DNA from: CAYTQK01 sp964439745
Lineage (GTDB): Bacteria > Desulfobacterota > Desulfobacteria > Desulfobacterales > Desulfosudaceae
Assembly (NCBI GenBank): GCA_964439745.1
Contig: CAYTQK010000162.1
Location: 1 to 7,626, forward strand
Length of the DNA: 7,626 nucleotides
Direction of reading: 5' to 3'
Below the pieces are notes generated by a model. The model saw only the letters and a list, made by a program, of their open reading frames with translations. It made no database searches and was not told the origin of the DNA. Below, piece after piece: positions 1-3,996 of this stretch. Position 1 is the stretch's first letter; the number at the start of each line of letters is the position of its first letter. Made by a program: the position numbers and the translations under genes.

Positions 1-55
1 CCGCGAAGGCGGCCGCACCGTCGGTGCCGGCGTTGTCAGCGAAATTATCGAATAA
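1..55 (+). CDS. tuf: Elongation factor Tu, C-terminal end (partial)
   Basis: Only the last 17 codons and the TAA stop (53-55) are in the window; the reading frame begins at base 2. The peptide REGGRTVGAGVVSEIIE is the signature C-terminus of bacterial EF-Tu (domain III). EF-Tu is the GTPase that carries aminoacyl-tRNA to the ribosomal A site. Its place just upstream of rpmG, tRNA-Trp and secE matches the tufB-type position seen in many proteobacteria. The GTPase domain lies outside the window, so nothing can be said about it. Confidence 0.95.
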   Translation, partial: REGGRTVGAGVVSEIIE

Positions 56-66
56 GACGGGGCGGG

Positions 67-89
67 CCATGACGGCAGGCCGTTCATGG
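67..89 (+). other. Stem-loop in the tuf-rpmG spacer
   Basis: CCATG (67-71) pairs with CATGG (85-89) and ACGG (72-75) with CCGT (80-83), leaving one bulged T (84) and a CAGG tetraloop. No T-run follows, so it does not look like an intrinsic terminator. It could be an RNA-processing or mRNA-stability element between the abundant tuf message and rpmG. The structure is read directly from the sequence; the role is inference. Confidence 0.4.
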
Positions 90-118
90 GTACCCCGGCG
101 GAATAAAGGAGTGGACCA

Positions 119-268
119 GTGCGGGTGAACGTAACGCTGGCATGCAGCCAGTGCAAAAGAAGAAACTACACTACCACGAAAAACAAGCGGACAACGCCGG
201 ACAAACTGGCCTTGAAGAAATATTGCCGTTTCTGCCGGGAACATTGTCTGCATAAAGAGACAAAGTAG
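119..268 (+). CDS. rpmG: 50S ribosomal protein L33
   Basis: This 49-residue protein begins MRVNVTLACSQCKRRNYTTT and is a large-subunit protein located near the ribosomal E site. It carries a zinc-ribbon pattern: CSQC at residues 9-12 and CRFC at 36-39. It therefore belongs to the zinc-binding, four-cysteine (C+) form of L33 rather than the cysteine-free form. Length and the NYTTTKNKR...KKYC core fit the family. The start is GTG at 119, preceded by AAGGAG (106-111) at 7 nt; a second GTG two codons later (125) is a less likely start. A further cysteine at residue 43, in EHCLHKETK, is extra to the zinc ligands. It sits between tuf and tRNA-Trp, as is common in proteobacteria-like genomes. Confidence 0.95.
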   Translation: MRVNVTLACSQCKRRNYTTTKNKRTTPDKLALKKYCRFCREHCLHKETK

Positions 269-306
269 TCGTGCCGGTTTCTGTTGGATAAAAAGACAGG
301 GGATGC

Positions 307-382
307 AGGCCAGTAGCTCTAACGGCAGAGCGTCGGACTCCAAATCCGGGGGTTGGGGGTTCAAATCCCTCCTGGCCTGCCA
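307..382 (+). tRNA. trnW: tRNA-Trp, anticodon CCA
   Basis: A full cloverleaf can be drawn. The acceptor stem is AGGCCAG (307-313) with CTGGCCT (372-378). The D stem is GCTC (316-319) with GAGC (328-331). The anticodon stem is TCGGA (333-337) with TCCGG (345-349), with one G.U pair, and its loop CTCCAAA holds anticodon CCA at 340-342. The variable loop is five nucleotides (350-354). The T stem is GGGGG (355-359) with CCCTC (367-371), loop TTCAAAT. Discriminator G379 is followed by an encoded CCA tail (380-382). The anticodon reads the UGG codon. It lies 38 nt after rpmG and is probably cotranscribed with tuf-rpmG and released by RNase P and 3' processing. Confidence 0.97.
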
Positions 383-396
383 CCATTACTTACAGT

Positions 397-443
397 AAAA
401 GCACAACGTCTGGACGGATGCCAGCGTCGGTGCTTTTCATAAT
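397..443 (+). terminator. Hairpin between tRNA-Trp and secE, possible terminator/attenuator
   Basis: AAAAGCAC (397-404) pairs perfectly with GTGCTTTT (430-437). Inside, ACG (406-408) pairs with CGT (425-427) and CTGG (410-413) with CCAG (421-424), closing a seven-base loop ACGGATG. This gives about 15 bp with one bulged T (409) and a 1x2 internal loop. The A-tract/T-tract base followed by CATAATTTTTT resembles an intrinsic terminator. Only 22 nt separate the stem from the secE start, so secE expression would need read-through. A partial attenuator or a processing element for the tRNA 3' end are both possible. Confidence 0.5.
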
Positions 444-459
444 TTTTTCTGGGAAGATA

Positions 460-858
460 ATGGGGCGTCAACAGAAAAAGAAAGATCCAAGCAAGAAGAA
501 GAAAAAGCGCCAGGCACCAGCCGCCACCGGTAGTGCCGCCGTCAAGGAGAACAAGACCGGCATGACCGTCCGGGCAAAGTCCATGGCGGGCGCTCCGGCC
601 CGGAACAAGAGCAAACCGGCGGCGCCCTCTGCCAGAAACGGGAAACCCGTTGCCGCCACCGGCATTCGCGCGCAGATTGAACAGGCGCTGCAGTTTCTGC
701 GGGAAGTCCGGAGCGAGCTGAAAAAGGTCAACTGGCCGTCCCGCAAACAGGTCATTGGATCGACGGCGGTCGTGCTGGTAATGGTATTGCTGGTCTCTTT
801 TTTTCTGGGGGTGGTGGATTTCGGCCTCTCCAGTATCGTTCAATTTATTATCGGATAG
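460..858 (+). CDS. secE: Preprotein translocase subunit SecE
   Basis: SecE is the small membrane subunit that clamps SecY in the SecYEG translocon of the inner membrane. The family core occupies residues about 77-132: an amphipathic helix with FLREVRSELKKVNWPSRKQV, where the WPSR motif is diagnostic, then one transmembrane helix at about 101-119 (STAVVLVMVLLVSFFLGVV). The first ~70 residues are an unusual low-complexity tail rich in Lys, Ala and Pro, with KKKDPSKKKKK near the start and no predicted membrane segment. I chose ATG 460 (132 aa). The in-frame ATG at 418 would add 14 residues but lies in the loop of the upstream hairpin and has a poor ribosome site. The site before 460 (GGGA, 451-454) is also weak. 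nusG follows after 24 nt. Confidence 0.93.
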   Translation: MGRQQKKKDPSKKKKKRQAPAATGSAAVKENKTGMTVRAKSMAGAPARNKSKPAAPSARNGKPVAATGIRAQIEQALQFLREVRSELKKVNWPSRKQVIGSTAVVLVMVLLVSFFLGVVDFGLSSIVQFIIG

Positions 859-882
859 ACAAGTCGGCAAGAGGTAGTCACC

Positions 883-1413
883 GTGGCATTTCAGTGGTAC
901 GTGGTGCATGTATATTCCGGTTTTGAGGAAAAGGTAAAAAAGTCACTGGAGGAGCGGATTGCCGCCACGGGCTGCCAGGACAAGTTCGGCCAGATCATCG
1001 TGCCGACCGAGCAGGTGGTGGAGCTGGTCAAGGGCAAGAAAAAACAGTCCTCCCGCAAGTTCTATCCCGGCTATATCCTGGTTCAGATGGAATTGAACAA
1101 CGATACCTGGCACGTGGTGGTCAACACCGCCAAGGTGACCGGATTTCTGGGGGGCAAGAAAATGCCCACTCCCATCTCGGAAACCGAGGCAAGCGCCATC
1201 CTGGACCGTATCGAGGCCGGCAAGGAAAAGCCGCAGCCGAAATACTCTTTTGAAGTCGGCGATGAAGTGCGGGTGACGGAAGGTCCCTTTGCCACCTTTA
1301 GCGGGGTAGTGGAGACCGTCAATCATGAAAAAGGGAAATTACGGGTTCTGGTCAGCATTTTTGGACGGTCCACCCCGGTGGAGCTGGATTTTATCCAGGC
1401 GACCAAAATTTAG
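883..1413 (+). CDS. nusG: Transcription termination/antitermination protein NusG
   Basis: NusG binds RNA polymerase through its N-terminal domain and contacts ribosomal protein S10 or Rho through its C-terminal domain, so it couples transcription to translation or to termination. The 176-residue length is normal for the family. The NGN domain spans about residues 4-110 (WYVVHVYSGFEEKVKKSLEE near the start, FYPGYILVQM at 60-69, GFLGG at 87-91). The KOW domain spans 124-176 and contains VGDEVRVTEGPFATFSGVV. The start is GTG 883 with GAGGT (871-875) at 7 nt; it is the first possible start after the in-frame secE stop (856-858). Short spacing to secE and to rplK (27 nt) indicates one transcript. 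Confidence 0.97.
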   Translation: MAFQWYVVHVYSGFEEKVKKSLEERIAATGCQDKFGQIIVPTEQVVELVKGKKKQSSRKFYPGYILVQMELNNDTWHVVVNTAKVTGFLGGKKMPTPISETEASAILDRIEAGKEKPQPKYSFEVGDEVRVTEGPFATFSGVVETVNHEKGKLRVLVSIFGRSTPVELDFIQATKI

Positions 1414-1440
1414 CAGAGATTGATAATACTGGAGTGAACA

Positions 1441-1863
1441 ATGGCAAAAAAAGTTACCGGACAGATTAAATTGCAGGTGATGGCCGGCAAGGCCAACCCG
1501 TCACCGCCGATTGGTCCCGCCCTGGGGCAGCACGGCGTGAATATCATGGATTTCTGCAAGGCCTTTAACGCCCGCACGGCGGAACAGGAAGGGATGATCA
1601 TCCCGGTGGTCATCACCGTGTACGCGGATAAATCCTTCTCGTTTATTACCAAGACCCCGCCGGCCGCGGTTCTTTTGCGCAAAGCCGCTAAGATCGCCAA
1701 GGGGTCCGGGGAGCCGAACAAGGAAAAAGTGGGCAAGGTGACCATGCAGGATGTCGAAGAGATCGCCAAGTTGAAGATGGTAGATCTGAACGCCACTGAA
1801 CTGGACGCGGCCTGCCGGATAATTCAGGGAACGGCCCGCAGCATGGGAATAGAGATTGTTTAA
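1441..1863 (+). CDS. rplK: 50S ribosomal protein L11
   Basis: L11 is part of the GTPase-associated centre at the base of the L7/L12 stalk, where it binds 23S rRNA and is needed for RelA activation. The 140-residue product has the N-terminal domain (about 1-70) with the proline-rich PPIGPALGQHGVNIMDFCKA segment, the known thiostrepton-contact region, and the rRNA-binding C-terminal domain (about 73-140) ending in DLNATELDAACRIIQGTARS and MGIEIV. The ATG is preceded by GGAG (1431-1434) at 6 nt. rplA follows 18 nt after the stop. In E. coli, L1 represses this gene pair by binding mRNA ahead of rplK. The 27-nt leader here is too short for me to recognise an L1 site. Confidence 0.98.
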   Translation: MAKKVTGQIKLQVMAGKANPSPPIGPALGQHGVNIMDFCKAFNARTAEQEGMIIPVVITVYADKSFSFITKTPPAAVLLRKAAKIAKGSGEPNKEKVGKVTMQDVEEIAKLKMVDLNATELDAACRIIQGTARSMGIEIV

Positions 1864-1881
1864 ACAAAGAGGTTGAGGAAG

Positions 1882-2571
1882 ATGTCGAAACGGGGAAAAA
1901 ATATACGCAATGCCAGGGAAAAAGTGGACGCCGCCCGGCGCTATGCCATGGATGAAGGTCTGGCCCTGGCCCTGGAAACCAGTTTTGTGAAATTTGACGA
2001 AAGCGTCGATGTGGCGGTCAATCTCGGGGTCGATCCGCGGCATGCCGACCAGATGGTGCGCGGTTCCGTGGTGCTGCCCAACGGCATCGGCAAGGAGGTC
2101 CGGGTACTGGTGTTTGCCAAGGGCGAAAAAGAAAAGGAAGCCCTGGATGCCGGGGCTGATTTTGTCGGCAATGATGATCTGATCAAGGATATCCAGGGCG
2201 GCTGGTTTGATTTTGACAAGGCCGTGGCCACCCCCGATATGATGGGGTCGGTGGGCAAGATCGGCANNNNNNNNNNGCCCAATGCCAAGACCGGTACGGT
2301 CACCTTTGATCTGGAAAGAGCCATCAATGAATTGAAAGCCGGCAAGATCGATTTCCGGGTGGACCGGGGCGGGATCGTGCACGCCACCTTTGGCAAGGTT
2401 TCCTTTGGCACGGAAAAGCTGGTGGAAAACCTGGCGGCGTTCCTGCGGACCATCGTGAGCCTGAAACCGGCCTCCAGCAAAGGCACCTACTTAAAGAACA
2501 TCGCCGTTTCCACCTCCATGGGGCCGGGGGTAAATCTGGATCCTCTCTCGATCAAGAATTTCATTAAATAA
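1882..2571 (+). CDS. rplA: 50S ribosomal protein L1 (internal assembly gap)
   Basis: L1 binds helices 76-78 of 23S rRNA and forms the mobile stalk that helps eject E-site tRNA. In E. coli it is also the translational repressor of rplK-rplA. Recognisable family segments are MSKRGKNIRNAREKVD at the start, SFVKFDESVDVAVNLGVDPR, LPNGIGKEVRVLVFAKGEKE, PNAKTGTVT, GGIVHATFGK and KGTYLKNIAVSTSMGPGV. ATG 1882 is preferred over TTG 1873 because AGAGG (1868-1872) is 9 nt from the ATG but abuts the TTG. Ten Ns (2267-2276) replace the conserved LGPRGLM stretch. Family spacing predicts about 25 unknown bases there, so the true protein is probably 234 aa, not the 229 implied here. The frame is kept on both sides. 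Confidence 0.96.
   Translation: MSKRGKNIRNAREKVDAARRYAMDEGLALALETSFVKFDESVDVAVNLGVDPRHADQMVRGSVVLPNGIGKEVRVLVFAKGEKEKEALDAGADFVGNDDLIKDIQGGWFDFDKAVATPDMMGSVGKIGXXXXPNAKTGTVTFDLERAINELKAGKIDFRVDRGGIVHATFGKVSFGTEKLVENLAAFLRTIVSLKPASSKGTYLKNIAVSTSMGPGVNLDPLSIKNFIK
2267..2276. other. Assembly gap (10 Ns) inside rplA
   Basis: Ten consecutive Ns interrupt rplA after the codons for VGKIG. Four codons appear to be affected, but homologous L1 proteins have nine residues between this glycine and the following PN (consensus K/R-ILGPRGLM). The known flanking bases fit that model: A2266 could start an Arg or Lys codon, and G2277 could end the Met ATG. The Ns therefore look like a fixed-size placeholder for about 25 bases. 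Confidence 0.9.
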
Positions 2572-2628
2572 ACAAGAGGGTAGACGCAGGCCCTTTTTAT
2601 ATATTCATAGCCAGTAATTAATAATTTT

Positions 2629-2693
2629 CTGTCAAAGACCGCAGGTGCATGATTTTCTGCTTAATTCGGCCTGATGCCGGCCTGCAGAGACAG
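2629..2693 (+). promoter_or_regulatory. Ribosomal protein L10 leader (rplJL autoregulatory mRNA element)
   Basis: The rplA-rplJ spacer has the parts of the known L10 leader, the mRNA site bound by the L10-L12 complex. A lower stem CTGTC (2629-2633)/GACAG (2689-2693) leads to an asymmetric internal loop AAAGACC/AGA, like the family's kink-turn region. The upper stem is GCAGG (2641-2645)/CCTGC (2681-2685). Within the junction are a weak GCA/TGC hairpin (2647-2660), the conserved single-stranded GCTTAAT (2659-2665), and a hairpin CGGC (2667-2670)/GCCG (2676-2679). The match to AGACCGCAGGTG...GCTTAAT...CCTGC is from memory of the family. Location directly upstream of rplJ supports it. Confidence 0.8.
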
Positions 2694-2764
2694 CCATGAT
2701 GTTTTTTGTAAAACGTACTGCTGCTGTTCTGCCTCCGGTTTTTGCGAAAAAAAGAAAGGAGGTG
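2684..2764 (+). promoter_or_regulatory. Candidate switch region: alternative pairing and rplJ Shine-Dalgarno hairpin
   Basis: CCTCC (2732-2736) is perfectly complementary to GGAGG (2758-2762), the core of the rplJ ribosome-binding site. T5 (2739-2743) faces an A-run (2747-2753) in the same hairpin, and two G.U pairs (2730-2731 with 2763-2764) extend it. Separately, GCAGAGACAGC (2684-2694) can pair with GCTGTTCTGC (2723-2732) with one bulged G. This would use the 3' strand of the L10-leader stem and touch the base of the Shine-Dalgarno hairpin. The complementarities are direct; the switching role is inference. Confidence 0.45.
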
Positions 2765-2772
2765 TATAGACT

Positions 2773-3297
2773 GTGCTGAATCTTGACGCCAAAAAAGCGC
2801 TGGTCGAAGATCTGCATGCGCGTTTCGAAAAAGCCGCCATTGTCATTCTGACGGATTACAAGGGGCTGAGCGTGGAAGCAATCAATGACCTGCGCCGCAA
2901 ATTGACGGAAGCCGGGGTCGAGTACAAGGTGGTCCGCAATACCCTGATTCGGCGCGCGTCGGTTGATACGGATGCCGCCCTGGCGGAAGAGTTTTTCGTC
3001 GGCCCGACCGCCATCGCCCTGGGGTATGACGATCCCATTGCACCGGCCAAGATTTTGTCCGAATTTGCGAAGAAAAACGATAAGCTGGAGATCAAGGCGG
3101 GTGCCATGAACGGGAGCCTGTTGAGTGTTCAACAGCTTGACTCCCTGGCCAAACTCCCCTCCCGTGAGGAGCTGCTGGCCCAATTCCTTTCCGTACTTAA
3201 CGGTGTGCCGACGGCCTTTGTCCGGGTGCTGAACGCTGTCCCGGTCCAGCTTGTCAATGTCCTGACCGCTATCAAAGATCAGAAGGAAGCGGCCTAG
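2773..3297 (+). CDS. rplJ: 50S ribosomal protein L10
   Basis: L10 anchors the L7/L12 dimers to 23S rRNA and so forms the base of the ribosomal stalk. The 174-residue protein has the rRNA-binding globular domain (about 1-125; LRRKLTEAGVEYKVVRNTLI and FFVGPTAIAL are typical) and a long C-terminal helix. From LP at residue 128 to the end there are 47 residues, against 37 in E. coli L10. The tail shows three similar stretches of about 11 residues (LSVLNGVPTAF, VRVLNAVPVQL, VNVLTAIKDQK), which suggests three L12-dimer sites. GTG 2773 must be the start: an in-frame TAG (2767-2769) lies just upstream and the first internal Met is far downstream. AGGAGG (2757-2762) is 10 nt away, rather long. Regulation by the L10 leader is likely. 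Confidence 0.97.
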   Translation: MLNLDAKKALVEDLHARFEKAAIVILTDYKGLSVEAINDLRRKLTEAGVEYKVVRNTLIRRASVDTDAALAEEFFVGPTAIALGYDDPIAPAKILSEFAKKNDKLEIKAGAMNGSLLSVQQLDSLAKLPSREELLAQFLSVLNGVPTAFVRVLNAVPVQLVNVLTAIKDQKEAA

Positions 3298-3349
3298 CAA
3301 TAATCCCGAAACGCAAAAACATATACTTTTTATTCAGGAGAAGAGAACA

Positions 3350-3733
3350 ATGGCTGATATTACCAAAGACGACGTAATTGAATTTATAGCGAATATGTCC
3401 GTACTCGAACTTTCCGAGCTGGTTTCCGAGCTGGAAGACAAATTCGGTGTTTCCGCGGCGGCACCCGTGGCCGTGGCCGCTGGTGCCATGCCGGCCGAAG
3501 GTGCCGCCGCCGAAGAGGAGAAGACCGAGTTTGACGTGATCCTGACCGCGGCCGGGGATCAGAAGATCAAGGTCATCAAGGAAGTTCGGGCCATCACCGG
3601 TCTGGGGCTGAAAGAAGCCAAGACCCTGGTGGAAGAGGCCCCCAAGCCGGTCAAGGAAGGCATGCCCAAAGAGGATGCCGAAAAGATGAAAGAGCAGCTG
3701 GAAGCCGTCGGTGCTCAGGTCGATATCAAGTAA
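3350..3733 (+). CDS. rplL: 50S ribosomal protein L7/L12
   Basis: L7/L12 is the multicopy stalk protein that recruits and activates the translational GTPases (EF-Tu, EF-G, IF2, RF3). The 127 residues divide into the dimerising, L10-binding N-terminal domain (about 1-35; SVLELSELVSELEDKFGVSA), an Ala/Pro/Glu-rich hinge (about 36-58; PVAVAAGAMPAEGAAAEEE) and the factor-binding C-terminal domain (about 58-127; EKTEFDVIL, then IKVIKEVRAITGLGLKEAK and LVEEAP). AGGAG (3336-3340) lies 9 nt before the ATG. It follows rplJ after 52 nt with nothing else visible between them. A long structured spacer then separates it from rpoB, consistent with L12 being needed in much greater amount than RNA polymerase. 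Confidence 0.98.
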   Translation: MADITKDDVIEFIANMSVLELSELVSELEDKFGVSAAAPVAVAAGAMPAEGAAAEEEKTEFDVILTAAGDQKIKVIKEVRAITGLGLKEAKTLVEEAPKPVKEGMPKEDAEKMKEQLEAVGAQVDIK

Positions 3734-3756
3734 TCTATAATCCGTTTTTCCGTCCG

Positions 3757-3830
3757 GTGCCTGTCCGATCCCAGCGTCAGGCTGCTGCAGAAAGAGGGGC
3801 AAAGCCCCCGCCAACAAGACGGACAGGCAC
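3757..3830 (+). promoter_or_regulatory. Long-range stem with inner hairpin in the rplL-rpoB spacer
   Basis: GTGCCTGTCCG (3757-3767) and CGGACAGGCAC (3820-3830) form a perfect 11-bp inverted repeat. It encloses a GGGGC-AAA-GCCCC hairpin (3796-3808) and a small CAGC/GCTG hairpin (3772-3784). In E. coli the equivalent spacer contains an RNase III processing site and an attenuator, so a similar role is plausible. Direct evidence is complementarity only. Confidence 0.55.
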
Positions 3831-3850
3831 GGCGGAAGAGTGGTGGGCAT

Positions 3851-3888
3851 AGCCCCTGCCCGGACGGGGCGGGGGCTGTTGTTTTTTT
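3851..3888 (+). terminator. Rho-independent terminator/attenuator upstream of rpoB
   Basis: AGCCCCTGCCC (3851-3861) pairs along all 11 positions (one G.U) with GGGCGGGGGCT (3867-3877) around the loop GGACG. It can be extended by two weaker pairs below. The T-rich tract TTGTTTTTTT (3879-3888) follows at once. This is a textbook intrinsic terminator. Because rpoB lies 109 nt downstream with no strong promoter visible between, it most likely acts as a partial terminator that lowers rpoB relative to rplL, as known in E. coli. Confidence 0.85.
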
Positions 3889-3893
3889 CGAAT

Positions 3894-3916
3894 TTTTCGG
3901 TCGCCAACGACGAAAA
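3894..3916 (+). other. Bulged stem-loop between the attenuator and rpoB
   Basis: TTTTC (3894-3898) pairs with GAAAA (3912-3916) and GTCG (3900-3903) with CGAC (3908-3911), with one bulged G (3899) and a CCAA loop. It is A/T-rich at its base and immediately follows the strong terminator. It may be a spacer or an RNase target; no specific function is indicated. Confidence 0.3.
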
Positions 3917-3936
3917 CGGGAAAAACACGAAAACAG

Positions 3937-3966
3937 AACACCGGTGCACATCCGCCGGGTGTTTTT
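3937..3966 (+). terminator. Second, weaker terminator-like hairpin before rpoB
   Basis: AACACCGG (3937-3944) pairs with CCGGGTGTT (3955-3963) with one bulged G (3957), and a T5 tract (3962-3966) overlaps and follows the stem. It lies about 30 nt upstream of the rpoB start. It could be a second attenuator or a stabilising mRNA stem. The long 10-nt loop and the short T-tract make strong termination unlikely. Confidence 0.4.
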
Positions 3967-3996
3967 CGATTATCGTAAAATTATTTCGGAGATGCC

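Noticed and set aside
418..459. Upstream ATG (418) as the secE start
   Set aside because: It would add 14 residues (MPASVLFIIFSGKI) unlike SecE, has no good ribosome-binding site and lies in the loop of the 397-437 hairpin. ATG 460 is preferred.
1873..1881. TTG 1873 as the rplA start
   Set aside because: The AGAGG ribosome site at 1868-1872 would directly abut the TTG, whereas it is 9 nt from ATG 1882, and MSKRGK is the usual L1 N-terminus.
1501..2382. Minus-strand open frame across rplK-rplA
   Set aside because: It spans two well-conserved ribosomal genes and the N-run, has no ribosome-binding site of note, and resembles no known protein. It is a shadow frame in GC-rich sequence.
2596..2625. 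AT-rich stretch with a TTTATA/AATAAT promoter-like pair before rplJ
   Set aside because: The match is modest and the spacing 18 nt. A start about 7 nt downstream would fall inside the first strand of the L10-leader stem, which would break the element. It is not supported well enough to annotate.
2679..2707. Possible intrinsic terminator in the rplJ leader (GGCCTG-CAGAGA-CAGCC then T6)
   Set aside because: The stem has only five pairs with a bulge, and six nucleotides separate it from the T-run (2702-2707), so it is too weak to call a terminator.
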